Source: Halanaerobiales bacterium
Lineage (GTDB): Bacteria > Bacillota > Halanaerobiia > Halanaerobiales > DTU029
Direction of reading: 5' to 3'
DNA length: 64,000 nucleotides
Assembly: GCA_029981855.1 (NCBI GenBank)
Contig: JARRCS010000013.1
Span: 1-64,000, forward strand
Shown: positions 8,114 to 16,319 of the stretch, in pieces
Position numbering within the stretch: position 1 is the first letter of the stretch
Layout of the letters: each line of letters opens with the position of its first letter
The notes under the pieces: generated by a model
Databases searched by the model: none
Seen by the model: only the letters and a program-made list of their open reading frames with translations
What the model was told of the DNA's origin: nothing
Translations under genes and position numbers: made by a program

Positions 8114-8655
8114 GGTTCATCATCATCCATTGCGGGGCTATCCGGCAAGTTGGAATCATTATTGATATCCTGATCAGTTTCAACAAAACCAGATGATTCT
8201 GGTTGGTTTGAGTTGTCCAACTGAGCCCTAGATTCTTTTTCAACAATTATAGGTTTATACTCTTGGAAATGGAGTTCAGCCATAATGGTATTATCTTTGT
8301 TGGTATCAAAAGTTTTAAGGTAATCAAAAATTACTTCTGATATATTCCAGGCTTCGGTATGTTTGTTGATAATAGTATATATATAAGGTTTTGCATTTTC
8401 ATCTGTGTTTTGAAAAATATTTGTTAATGTTTTGGTCTTTTCATAACAGTCGGTTTCGTTATCAGTAGTCAATTTTAATGATAAAACTATCTCTGGTTCG
8501 TTATATCCTAAAGGTTGTTTTCCTCCGGCAGAACTCCCCGGGATATCAACTTTATCTATCTTAATAGAGCCAGTGATTCTCATCGATTCATATATGCCAG
8601 GCAATTCATGATCACCTAATTTTATTTTCCCAAAATCATCTGTTATGATCTTCAT
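8110..8655 (-). CDS. Tail/baseplate protein in the gp43 position
   Basis: This 181-residue protein lies immediately after the tape measure gene, with four-base overlaps at both ends. The opening (KIKLGDHELPGIYESMRITGSIKIDKVDIPG) resembles DUF6046 or gp43-like tail proteins that link the tape measure to the hub. The last 40 residues are acidic and low complexity (SGFVETDQDINNDSNLPDSPAMDDDEP). Its role as a tail initiator is inferred from position. Confidence 0.75.
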   Translation of the reverse strand: MKIITDDFGKIKLGDHELPGIYESMRITGSIKIDKVDIPGSSAGGKQPLGYNEPEIVLSLKLTTDNETDCYEKTKTLTNIFQNTDENAKPYIYTIINKHTEAWNISEVIFDYLKTFDTNKDNTIMAELHFQEYKPIIVEKESRAQLDNSNQPESSGFVETDQDINNDSNLPDSPAMDDDEP

Positions 8656-11417
8656 CCGCCTAACTCCTTAGCAAATTTTTTTAGTGCATTAACAAAATCC
8701 ATTGGTTCATCAATTTTATCAACGTGAATATGGACATCACCCTCTATAACCAAAGGACGTTCAGAGCTGTCAGATACAGATTTTTCGTTAGCAGTTTGTT
8801 GGCCTATAGGTAATGCTATATTCCCTATCCCCGCTCCAGCGATAGCTGCCTGAAGGTTAGGTTTTTTCTGGACTGCATACTCAGCCTGGCCTTTTAAGGA
8901 CGGGAGAGATGGAATAGAGGGCATCATCAGATCATAAATTGCTTTAGCATTTATATCTTTTAGACTGGGTACCGGTATTTTTTCTAGTAAATATTTAGCT
9001 TTCCCAACTAATTCAGGTAAACTTGGTATAGCTGGCATAGACAAATTGTAGGCCGCTTTAGCAGACAAATTATTTATATTGGGATCAGGGAGATTGCTCA
9101 ATCCATACTCAGCCTGGCCTTTTAGAGTCGGCAAGGAAAATCCAGTCATTGTGCCAGTAATTCTGTTTAAGCCTCGTTCCATAATTGGCGCCAGACCGGG
9201 CATTTGTCTTTGGATTCCATTACCGAAGGTATCCACTAAAGCGCGTCCGCTTTTTGTCAAAGAGGATAAAGGCCCTTCTTTGGCATCTGAAAAAGGTAGT
9301 AGATTTCTCACTTTTTGTAAACCATCTTTTACTATCTCGACAGGTTTGGAAATGACGGATTTCAAACCATCTACAAAGGCATTCCACAAACCAATTCCTG
9401 CGTTCTTAAAGGTGTTTGGCAGGCCTTTAATCCAGTTTAAAGCACTATTTAAAGCCCCTTTAATAGCTGGTAAAATTTTATCCCAGTTTTTAATTATTAA
9501 TGCTGGTATGCCAATAAAAGGCATAAATACTGCGATAACTGCAAGTACCTTATTAGATACATTAGCAAGAATATTTTTTAACCAGTTAAATCCAGCAATT
9601 ACTTTTTGAATTGCTGTGTTCCAAACACCACTCAAAAATCCAGATACCTTATCCCAGTTCTTATATAAAGCGTAAATTCCCGCGGTCAGGGCAATAACAC
9701 CTACAACAATCCAGGTAATTGGATTTGCTAAAAGGGCAGTAGTGAATGACCACACACTGGCTATTAAGGAAGGTAAAGCGGTTGCTGAAGCTGTAATAGC
9801 CCGCCGTGCCATGTTAGCTAACCCCAACGCCATACTTTTTAGTCCTGCTACTGCTTGCATTGCCGCTTTTTTTCCAAACTGTGCCACAGAAATCGCCAGG
9901 TTTTTAATCGATGTTGCAGCTGTAACCGCAGCCTTTTTACTCATATTAATAATATTGAGCGTCACATTTTTAAGGCCAGTAATTGCCCGGGTAGCCCCCG
10001 TTCTTATAGCGCTGAACATGTTCGTCATAGATGTTCTAATTTTGGTAATACCAGCAGCGAGTTTCCCGTCTTTTATCCAGCCGCGCATTTTGATAAACCC
10101 TTTGTGAATCTGGCCAAAACCCTTAATAGTATAACCAGTCATCATAATAAGGGCGGATATGACTGTCATAATAGGAGCTACTATAGCCAGTGTAGCAGTC
10201 ATAATTCCCATAATGAGCATTACTGTTTTTGTCAGCCCGGGATGGGCTTTAACGAACCCTTCTAAAGCATTGAAAAAGCCACGTAATTTCAGCATTCCCA
10301 TATTTAATGCCGGCAAAAGAGTATCACTTAAAGCAATTTTCAGGGCATTAATATTGTTAATAAGGATCTGTCTTTGTTCGTGTCCCTGGGCTTCCATTAT
10401 TCTTTGAGCTTCAGCTGCAGCACCAGTAGAGTTTTTAACTTTAACCAGGGCATTATCCATAACTTCAATTTTATCAGTTAGTAATGATATTGCCCTGATG
10501 CCTTCCTCGCCAAAAGCTTTCTGAAAGGCTATTTTAGTTTTATCTGACATCTTTTCAAAAGGCCCAAATTGCTTTCTAATATTTTTTAGTGTGCCAATAT
10601 ACGAGATGCCTCCATCAGCTGTTCTGGCGATCTCAAAGCCCAGTTTTTGCGATGCGGTAGTAATTTTTCTCATGGATGCCGCAAAAGCAGTACCAGCCAT
10701 TGAGCCCTGGAGACCAGAGTTGTTTAACTGGCCTAAAACAATATTTAGTTCTTCAACAGAAGTGCCAAACTGAAGGGCAGAAGGAATAGCATATTTTAAA
10801 CCCTCGCTTAACTGTCCTAGATTCTTTAATTGAAATAATTGCTGGGTTTTGGTTAAAATATCTCCCAGGCGTGACATCTCTTTGTTAACGTCAGCAGTTT
10901 TATCACCCATGTTGTTGTACATCATAGCCACCAGGTTAGCTGTATCTGCCGAATCAGCCATAGTAGCTTTAGCAACACGGAGGGCTGTTTCTGTTGCTGC
11001 GATAGCCTGTACATCATTAAGCCCAGCACTGGCCATCATATAGGTTGTCCTAATATACTCATCGGCTGAATTAGCATGAGTTTTAGACCAGTCTAATGCT
11101 GCTTGTTTTGTTTTTTCTAATGATTTTTGAATTGAACCCATGGTGCTAGTTGTAACAGTTTCCAGGGGCCTCATTGCAGCTTGCAGATCCAGGGCAGGGG
11201 CCATGATATTTTCCATAGTTCCCACCATTTTGTCTGCAGCCCCCTGAACCATGGCGCCACTAATAGCCATTCTTTGACCAAAGTCAATCATATTTTGCGC
11301 TTTATTCATTCTATTTTCTAAATTTTGAACTGAGCCAACCATTTTTTTAACGGGTCCAGTTAGTTTATCAACTGCACTAACAATAACGCCCAGTTTATAT
11401 ATAGATTCCATTCCCAT
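8652..11417 (-). CDS. Tail tape measure protein
   Basis: This 921-residue protein sets tail length and is ejected with DNA. The N-terminal domain with TTSTMGSIQKSLEKTKQAALDWSKTHANSADEY and the FGEEGIRAISLL region matches the phage minor-tail TP901-type tape measure domain (about 80-340). Hydrophobic segments near 395-425 and 555-585 (LLANPITWIVVGVIALTAGIYALY) follow. Near 740-860 there are three imperfect repeats of the form SLPSLKGQAEYAL / NINAKAIYDLMMPSIPSLP. ATG 11417 with AGGTG upstream is preferred. The plus-strand promoter at 11435-11463 starts directly beyond it. Confidence 0.92.
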   Translation of the reverse strand: MGMESIYKLGVIVSAVDKLTGPVKKMVGSVQNLENRMNKAQNMIDFGQRMAISGAMVQGAADKMVGTMENIMAPALDLQAAMRPLETVTTSTMGSIQKSLEKTKQAALDWSKTHANSADEYIRTTYMMASAGLNDVQAIAATETALRVAKATMADSADTANLVAMMYNNMGDKTADVNKEMSRLGDILTKTQQLFQLKNLGQLSEGLKYAIPSALQFGTSVEELNIVLGQLNNSGLQGSMAGTAFAASMRKITTASQKLGFEIARTADGGISYIGTLKNIRKQFGPFEKMSDKTKIAFQKAFGEEGIRAISLLTDKIEVMDNALVKVKNSTGAAAEAQRIMEAQGHEQRQILINNINALKIALSDTLLPALNMGMLKLRGFFNALEGFVKAHPGLTKTVMLIMGIMTATLAIVAPIMTVISALIMMTGYTIKGFGQIHKGFIKMRGWIKDGKLAAGITKIRTSMTNMFSAIRTGATRAITGLKNVTLNIINMSKKAAVTAATSIKNLAISVAQFGKKAAMQAVAGLKSMALGLANMARRAITASATALPSLIASVWSFTTALLANPITWIVVGVIALTAGIYALYKNWDKVSGFLSGVWNTAIQKVIAGFNWLKNILANVSNKVLAVIAVFMPFIGIPALIIKNWDKILPAIKGALNSALNWIKGLPNTFKNAGIGLWNAFVDGLKSVISKPVEIVKDGLQKVRNLLPFSDAKEGPLSSLTKSGRALVDTFGNGIQRQMPGLAPIMERGLNRITGTMTGFSLPTLKGQAEYGLSNLPDPNINNLSAKAAYNLSMPAIPSLPELVGKAKYLLEKIPVPSLKDINAKAIYDLMMPSIPSLPSLKGQAEYAVQKKPNLQAAIAGAGIGNIALPIGQQTANEKSVSDSSERPLVIEGDVHIHVDKIDEPMDFVNALKKFAKELGG

Positions 11418-11434
11418 GGGTAACACCTACTTTG

Positions 11435-11463
11435 TTGACAACATCTGTGTGAAGTTATATACT
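11435..11463 (+). promoter_or_regulatory. Consensus sigma-A promoter for the 11501 gene
   Basis: TTGACA (11435-11440), a 17-bp spacer and TATACT (11458-11463) form a near-perfect vegetative promoter. It lies 38 bp ahead of the plus-strand gene and points against the late operon. The RBS AGGAGG follows near 11489. Confidence 0.8.
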
Positions 11464-11500
11464 TAACTTACCAAAATAAGGAATTACAGGAGGTATAGTT

Positions 11501-11689
11501 ATGTTTTTAGGTACATTCTTTTTCTTCTTCGGCATTGGTGTTTTTATTGCGTTGGTTTGGGCTTTTTTCAAATATACCCCAGCAATTATTTACATGATTT
11601 TTGATTTAATTAGAACCGCCTGGCAAGAAATTAAAAAGGGGTGGGAGGCTGGTGCCCCGGAGAACGCTAAGAAAAACAAATCTAATTAA
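11501..11689 (+). CDS. Small membrane protein, probable moron
   Basis: This 62-residue protein has one long hydrophobic segment (about 4-36, FFFFFGIGVFIALVWAFF then AIIYMIFDLI) followed by a short charged tail ending ENAKKNKSN. It has its own consensus promoter and a strong RBS (AGGAGG, 7 bases before ATG). It is the only plus-strand gene in the structural region, wedged between tape measure and tail chaperone. This layout is typical of a lysogenic-conversion gene (moron) expressed from the silent prophage. An inner-membrane role such as superinfection exclusion is possible but unproven. Confidence 0.82.
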   Translation: MFLGTFFFFFGIGVFIALVWAFFKYTPAIIYMIFDLIRTAWQEIKKGWEAGAPENAKKNKSN

Positions 11690-11918
11690 CGTTTTTAAAT
11701 ATTTCTCCTATTGCCTTCAGCACCCCCAACTTAATATTTTCAATTTCGCTTTCCTGTAAGTAAAACGCCTCAGCTGCTTTTCCAAAAAAATCATCATCTT
11801 TTAGTTTAGAAATATCTTTTTGAGACAGGCCGAACCATTTATATATCAACAGTTCGGCCTGATATATCGTGCTATTTTTTATCTCATCAAGGCGCTTTAC
11901 AATTTCTTGCTGAAAAAA
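11682..11918 (-). CDS. -1 frameshift extension of the tail assembly chaperone
   Basis: The -1 frame is open from the slippery site to a stop at 11682. It reads on as QQEIVKRLDEI, then YKWFGLSQKD, and ends GEIFKNVN. It would add about 78 residues to the 120-residue chaperone. The slippery heptamer is T-TTT-TTC (11912-11918 on the minus strand) in the last codons of the upstream frame. Tail chaperone frameshifting just upstream of the tape measure gene is conserved in tailed phages including Mu. The last bases overlap the plus-strand moron. Confidence 0.75.
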   Translation of the reverse strand, partial: FFQQEIVKRLDEIKNSTIYQAELLIYKWFGLSQKDISKLKDDDFFGKAAEAFYLQESEIENIKLGVLKAIGEIFKNVN

Positions 11919-12259
11919 TCCTGGTTAACACCAATTATTTCCTGGAGTTCATTACCTAGCGCAATAATCAAACCGGGTTTTTCTTCAATTAATTTGGTTA
12001 CTGCGTCACGATCGGGATATAGCAAGCAATCGAAAGTTAAATTATACATGGCCTTATAAGCGTTTTTCATGGCATCTTTAATGTATCTGCTTAAATTTGT
12101 CCTCCCTGGCTTTTTAAAATAAAAGACCATGGGTTTTGCATTTCCCTCATCAATGTCAGCCTCTGCGGCAATTTCATAGACCTCCCCAAATTCTTCAATC
12201 CATTTTTCTTTTTGTTTCTCCAGATTTTCTGTGGTCTGTTTTTTCTTATCATCACTCAT
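11897..12259 (-). CDS. Tail assembly chaperone (Mu gp41-like), upstream product
   Basis: This 120-residue protein lies between tube and tape measure genes, the fixed position of the tail chaperone in long-tailed phages. It is charged and helical at the N-terminus (DDKKKQTTENLEKQKEKWIEEFG). The central region holds FYFKKPGRTNLSRYIKDAMKNAYKAMYNLTFDCLLYPD, like phage XkdN/gp41 proteins. The zero-frame stop follows the slippery run by four codons, so most ribosomes would make this short form and a minority the longer fusion. Confidence 0.85.
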   Translation of the reverse strand: MSDDKKKQTTENLEKQKEKWIEEFGEVYEIAAEADIDEGNAKPMVFYFKKPGRTNLSRYIKDAMKNAYKAMYNLTFDCLLYPDRDAVTKLIEEKPGLIIALGNELQEIIGVNQDFFSKKL

Positions 12260-12296
12260 TTTTAAAACCTCCTATATCATTTAAAATTTCTTGGTG

Positions 12297-12728
12297 CTAA
12301 TTGGCAGGAGTGCCATCCCATTCGATGGGTTTAAGAATAATGAATTCGAGCTCAACATTAACTTTTTTATCATTTTGTGAAGAACCATTTTTAGTAGATG
12401 TAAACTTACAAAGAGGGAGCTTATCGGTCACTGTCGGCTGATCGTCATTAGCGTAGCTAACAATAATAGGGAAGGGATCAAGACCATAGAGTGTCTTGCT
12501 ATTTTTCTTGACATAATCAAGTAGTCTCTGGAATTCTTCCCGTTTTAACGTTAGCTTTCCATTTGCCGAATAATTGCCTTCTCCATAGCCTGTAGGATTA
12601 GAACCTTTGCCATAATTGGCCTCTGTCTCTTTTTCATCAGAGTATTCAATATCCTCAATGTCAATCAAGGTACCATATGGTAATTGAATAGTAATATCTT
12701 CCCAGGAATAATTTTTGCCATTAATCAA
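12297..12728 (-). CDS. Tail tube protein (Mu gp40-like)
   Basis: This 143-residue beta-rich protein directly follows the sheath gene in transcription order, the position of the tail tube. The segment GKGSNPTGYGEGNYSANGKLTLKREEFQRLLDY (about 40-72) is typical of Mu/XkdM-type tube proteins. Start appears to be TTG 12728, with AAGGAGG eight bases upstream. It forms the inner tube around which the sheath assembles. Confidence 0.85.
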   Translation of the reverse strand: MINGKNYSWEDITIQLPYGTLIDIEDIEYSDEKETEANYGKGSNPTGYGEGNYSANGKLTLKREEFQRLLDYVKKNSKTLYGLDPFPIIVSYANDDQPTVTDKLPLCKFTSTKNGSSQNDKKVNVELEFIILKPIEWDGTPAN

Positions 12729-12747
12729 TTACTACACCTCCTTTAAT

Positions 12748-14187
12748 TTATCTGGCCAGGAAGGGGTTTTCATAAGCAATATCGAAGATTATTTCCCGCA
12801 TAATCGCCAGAGGTACTATTCTAATTTTCCCTTTTAATTCAGAAGTTGATAATAAGTTCTGATCCTTAGGAATATAGATGCTCCCACTAGAAATTTCTTT
12901 AGGGCTAGCATCGGCCATTTCGTCAATAGCCTGCTGAACATGAGCCTGGAAGTTATCTAGGCCAACAATTTCTCCAGCCTCATTAATTTCCACCTCATCC
13001 TGCATATACAGAAGAGCTTTTTTGCGAGTATTTCGACAAGCTTTATCCATTGGGCGCCTTAACTCTACATAAGAATAGTCGCTTCCTTCAGGGGCCATCA
13101 TACGTCCATTAGTTACATAAATGCCTTCGTATCCTTCGTATCCTCTGAAAGTTATATATCCAGCCTGATCCAGAGCATCAATATGACCAGAATTAATTCC
13201 CTTAGGTCTTATTTCAACTGCGCCTGGTATAGACCCGTCTTTCACCCTACCCGGGGATCGCCCCACATGGATAGAACTTAATCTTCCGGTGTATTTGCCA
13301 GCTCCGTTACGCTCGATAATTTGTCCGGAATTTGGATCAGCAATTTCTAATCTGCCAGCACTAACCGAAACCCGAACAGAAGAGAAGCTGGATCTTTCGT
13401 CTAGTAATCTGTTAACCCAGGTGTCTATATCCTCGCCTTCATCCGGACCATATGCCTCAGCAACAAAATGTATAAACCTATAATGAGCTTCAGCTTCAGT
13501 TGCTTTTGTATCCAGGGCGGCCCACATTGCCGAATCACTTTCACCTACTATATGAATGAACTCAAATTCATAATTAGACTGTAACGCCACATCAATAGCA
13601 GTACCAACAGTTCCAACACTAGGTACAGGAGCCTCGGTTTTCAAAGTCCATTTATCGCCTTCTTTATATGAGTCAGATGGTGTGGTTGTATCCTCTGGGA
13701 AAGTTATCGTTATTCCGGTTCCGGGAATCAAATAATCACCTTCTGAAGGAACAGTTAACTTAGCAGAGAAGGTGTCGCCTCCATCAAGACTATACCTGAA
13801 AGTCGCTTCATTGAGCCCTCCAGAATCAAGTATTTCAATGACCACTTCGTACTCATCAGCAGGATTGCCACTGGCGGTAATATCACTTAAACCTGTATTT
13901 CCAGAATCAGAATTAATACTTCCTATTGACCCAGCAGTACCTTCTTCAGCGCGGATAGCATATATCGTATTTGCCCCCGCTGAAAAGGAATCAAATATAG
14001 CATTCACCAGGGGGCCTGTCCCCAGAATATCTTTTACTTTGCCGGGGTCATCACTGGAAAAAATAAGTATTTTGTTTTTTTCACCCTGGCTTGATACGCC
14101 GATCTTAACCTGAAGACCGGATATATCATTAACGCTAACACCTAGGGCTCCGTCCTGAATATTATGATTTACATTAGGTAAAGTCAT
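12748..14187 (-). CDS. Contractile tail sheath protein (Mu gpL-like)
   Basis: This is a 479-residue tail sheath subunit. The N-terminus (NVNHNIQDGALGVSVND) and the C-terminal polymerisation domain (ERNGAGKYTGRLSSIHVGRSPGRVKDG, DALDQAGYITFRGYEGYEGIYVTNGRMMAPEGSDYSYVELRRPMDKACRNTRKKALLY) match the Mu sheath family. A beta-rich insertion domain sits between about 80 and 185 (SGGLNEATFRYSLDGGDTF). The length agrees with Mu gpL. It confirms a contractile myovirus-type tail. Confidence 0.94.
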   Translation of the reverse strand: MTLPNVNHNIQDGALGVSVNDISGLQVKIGVSSQGEKNKILIFSSDDPGKVKDILGTGPLVNAIFDSFSAGANTIYAIRAEEGTAGSIGSINSDSGNTGLSDITASGNPADEYEVVIEILDSGGLNEATFRYSLDGGDTFSAKLTVPSEGDYLIPGTGITITFPEDTTTPSDSYKEGDKWTLKTEAPVPSVGTVGTAIDVALQSNYEFEFIHIVGESDSAMWAALDTKATEAEAHYRFIHFVAEAYGPDEGEDIDTWVNRLLDERSSFSSVRVSVSAGRLEIADPNSGQIIERNGAGKYTGRLSSIHVGRSPGRVKDGSIPGAVEIRPKGINSGHIDALDQAGYITFRGYEGYEGIYVTNGRMMAPEGSDYSYVELRRPMDKACRNTRKKALLYMQDEVEINEAGEIVGLDNFQAHVQQAIDEMADASPKEISSGSIYIPKDQNLLSTSELKGKIRIVPLAIMREIIFDIAYENPFLAR

Positions 14188-14206
14188 TAATTACACTCCT
14201 TTCAAA

Positions 14207-14425
14207 TTACTTTTTCATTGGCCCTTTTTCAAACTCTTTGGCTTTGGCCAGGAACTCTTTTTCGGTTATCTTTTTTCCTTCACCCCATCGATTTCTTTGT
14301 TTAACACCCGCTAGAATCCAGTCAGGAATATCATTTTTGCGGGCCAATTTTTCAATTGTATATAGGGGCTCTTTTTTTTCAGCGCTTTTTTTGTTGCTGG
14401 AATTTGATGTTTTTTTAGTAGCCAT
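14207..14425 (-). CDS. Small basic protein upstream of the sheath gene
   Basis: This 72-residue, Lys-rich protein occupies the position of Mu gp38. The N-terminal 20 residues are a low-complexity Ser/Lys tail, followed by LYTIEKLARKNDIPDWILAGVKQRNRWGEGKKITEKEF, a helical segment resembling small Firmicute phage proteins. ATG 14425 has GGAGGG seven bases upstream. Function is not known. Confidence 0.75.
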   Translation of the reverse strand: MATKKTSNSSNKKSAEKKEPLYTIEKLARKNDIPDWILAGVKQRNRWGEGKKITEKEFLAKAKEFEKGPMKK

Positions 14426-14437
14426 ATACAACCCTCC

Positions 14438-14941
14438 TTATCTTTGGATCTCTGCGCCTTCTGGAACAAATTTGTCAATTAATTTAAATAATCTTTCAGT
14501 ATAAATCCCTCCTTCAAATTCAATCAATAATTCTCTACCAAATTTATTATTTAAAACGCCTTCATCCAGGTGTAACTTACTATCATTAGGGGTAATTAAA
14601 ACCGGGTTACCTTCACTATCTTTAATTGATTTATCAAGTAATTTGAAAAAATCAACCTTTAATTTTTCAGCATCAGATTGATTTCTGGCCACAAAAAGAA
14701 TTGCTATATAATTAGTAATTTTATATTTCCTTTTTTTATATCTACGAATTTTATTGGGTTCATCATCAATATAACCAACTATAGTACCATCATCTTCAAT
14801 ATCTTCAGTGTCAGACACATAAATAAAAGCAGCAGGGGTAGGAAAACGACCTCTTTTTAGATCATCAAAATCATCATAAATTTTATCCAGCTGTAACTTT
14901 TTAAGTAAATCAACCAGGTAATCCTTGTACAGAGTAATCAT
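14438..14941 (-). CDS. Mu gp37-like tail protein
   Basis: This protein of about 167 residues sits between the gpG-type morphogenesis protein and the sheath, the position of Mu gp37 (DUF1834). It has the expected mix of an N-terminal helix, a central segment with RYKKRKYKITNYIAILFVARNQSDAEKLKVDFFKLLD and a C-terminal beta part. ATG 14941 has GGGGG six bases upstream. It is probably a tail terminator or head-tail joining part. Confidence 0.75.
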   Translation of the reverse strand: MITLYKDYLVDLLKKLQLDKIYDDFDDLKRGRFPTPAAFIYVSDTEDIEDDGTIVGYIDDEPNKIRRYKKRKYKITNYIAILFVARNQSDAEKLKVDFFKLLDKSIKDSEGNPVLITPNDSKLHLDEGVLNNKFGRELLIEFEGGIYTERLFKLIDKFVPEGAEIQR

Positions 14942-14951
14942 CTTCAACCCC

Positions 14952-15428
14952 CTAACCACTCAAATGTTCATCGATTCTGTCCTGAATAATATTTTTAATT
15001 TCTCGGCGGTCATCATCACTAACTCCCAGAAAAGGCCTTGCAGGTATTTTGACTTTTGTTTTTTGTACCCATCTTTTCCCCACTTTAAATTTTAGATATT
15101 TAGCATTTTTAGCTTTGATAGTTGCTCCTTTTTGGTGTACTGCTGCGTAAATTATATTCGTCCCCACATCAACCTTCTTGCTATTTGCTTTATAGTTAAG
15201 AGAATTTTTTAGGGTCGCATTATCTGTTAATGTTTTGCCTCCCGATCTTGATCTATAAGACGGTTTCCATTTTTTGCCCTCAGGGCTTTCTTCCTTTTTA
15301 AACCGGTCTTTAGTAGCCTCCAATATGTATTCGCCAATTTCTTTATGCAAGCCAGAAAAGTTAAAATTGGTTAATTTGCTTAGCTGTTTATTAAATTTAT
15401 CAAAATCACCGGTTATTTTAATACCCAT
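14952..15428 (-). CDS. Virion morphogenesis protein (Mu gpG-like)
   Basis: This 158-residue basic protein of the phage virion morphogenesis/tail completion family has an N-terminal helix (DFDKFNKQLSKLTNF), then RFKKEESPEGKKWKPSYRSRSGGKTLTDNATLKNSL and YAAVHQKGATIKAKNAKYLKF. The final segment IPARPFLGVSDDDRREIKNIIQDRI is a family hallmark. It acts at head-tail joining. It overlaps neither neighbour but has a tight spacing of about 10-30 bp. Confidence 0.88.
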   Translation of the reverse strand: MGIKITGDFDKFNKQLSKLTNFNFSGLHKEIGEYILEATKDRFKKEESPEGKKWKPSYRSRSGGKTLTDNATLKNSLNYKANSKKVDVGTNIIYAAVHQKGATIKAKNAKYLKFKVGKRWVQKTKVKIPARPFLGVSDDDRREIKNIIQDRIDEHLSG

Positions 15429-15458
15429 TTAAACCACCCTTAAACTACCATTAATCGC

Positions 15459-15884
15459 TTAAAAATCACTGAGGCTTTCCCTGGAAAAAACCCGCTTTTG
15501 ACTTTCAACTCGCAACCCATTATCAGGCGGGGGAGAAGGGATTCCGATTGTCAAAGCCCCACTAGCAATCTTATCAAGTAAACTCATAGCTGTTTTTTGG
15601 CTGCGGATTATATGCTGATCTCGCTCTTCATCAATCCCCCTGGAGGCAAAGAGTTCATATAAAACAAGATCAACGGCTATTTTTTTGATTACCCTGGGAA
15701 CGGGAGAAAAGGGGACCTGGTATTTTTTCTGAGCGAAAGAATCGATTAAGGCAGACACATCTTCAATTGCTTTATTAACTTTGTTCTGATCTATTGTAGT
15801 AGCATCAATTCCGCCGTCAGTTGTGATATCAACCAGAATATCTTCTGAGACCCTGTCTAACAAATCATCAAGGGTACAATACAT
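15459..15884 (-). CDS. Mu gp36-like protein (DUF1320), head-tail connector
   Basis: This 141-residue protein begins YCTLDDLLDRVSEDILVDITTDGG, the conserved start of DUF1320/gp36. It continues with INKAIEDVSALIDSFAQKKYQVPFSPVPRVIKKIAVDLVLYELFASRG. That helical pattern is shared with head-tail adaptors. Its start overlaps the stop of the gp35-like gene by one base. Confidence 0.9.
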   Translation of the reverse strand: MYCTLDDLLDRVSEDILVDITTDGGIDATTIDQNKVNKAIEDVSALIDSFAQKKYQVPFSPVPRVIKKIAVDLVLYELFASRGIDEERDQHIIRSQKTAMSLLDKIASGALTIGIPSPPPDNGLRVESQKRVFSRESLSDF

Positions 15885-16102
15885 TATTTGTCATCCTTTT
15901 TGCCTTTATCTTTATCACCATCAGGATCCTGATTTTTTTCAGAAGCCGGAATATCTTCTTCTACAACTAACATGGGTTCTGCCTTGAGAGTTTCAAGCTC
16001 CTCTTTAGTAAATTTATTATTAGGGTAAAGGGTCGGTTTGGTTGAATGAGAAATTCCACACCTTCTAAACCCTTCTTTCTTGGATGTAATTCTAATCACC
16101 AT
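15884..16102 (-). CDS. Mu gp35-like small protein
   Basis: This 72-residue protein has the compact domain VIRITSKKEGFRRCGISHSTKPTLYPNNKFTKEELETLKAEPMLVVEE, which I recognise from Mu gp35/FluMu relatives. An acidic-basic low-complexity tail (DPDGDKDKGKKDD) follows. ATG 16102 with AGGAG upstream is preferred. It is probably a minor head or packaging protein; the function is not established. Confidence 0.85.
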   Translation of the reverse strand: MVIRITSKKEGFRRCGISHSTKPTLYPNNKFTKEELETLKAEPMLVVEEDIPASEKNQDPDGDKDKGKKDDK

Positions 16103-16117
16103 TACCACTCCTTTCAA

Positions 16118-16319
16118 AAACGTTTAATTCCCGTTTAAATTTGTTCAAAATCGTTTAAAGATTTTTAGGAATACTAATATAAGTTATCGGGTATATATAC
16201 CCCTTAAAATGGCTCTCAGGGGCTTGTTTTTTCTTTAAATACTATTGAAAGTAATCTTTTTGCTTAATAAGCCCCTGATGAAAGCCTTATACTTGCTGAT
16301 TTAAAGGGGTTTTAAAGGG
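16118..16319 (-). repeat. Structured non-coding gap near the prophage centre
   Basis: About 200 bp between the major head gene and gp35 hold no gene. They contain an inverted repeat CAGGGGCTT (16217-16225) / AAGCCCCTG (16269-16277), a perfect 14-bp palindrome GGGTATATATACCC (16189-16202), and three copies of CGTTTAA within 16116-16160. The long-loop hairpin could limit read-through from the abundant major head mRNA. It is also roughly in the middle of the prophage, where Mu carries its strong gyrase site. Confidence 0.6.

Noticed and set aside
9079-10407. Several long plus-strand frames inside the tape measure gene
   Set aside because: They are antisense shadows of the tape measure coding frame, with no RBS and composition typical of complementary-strand reading.
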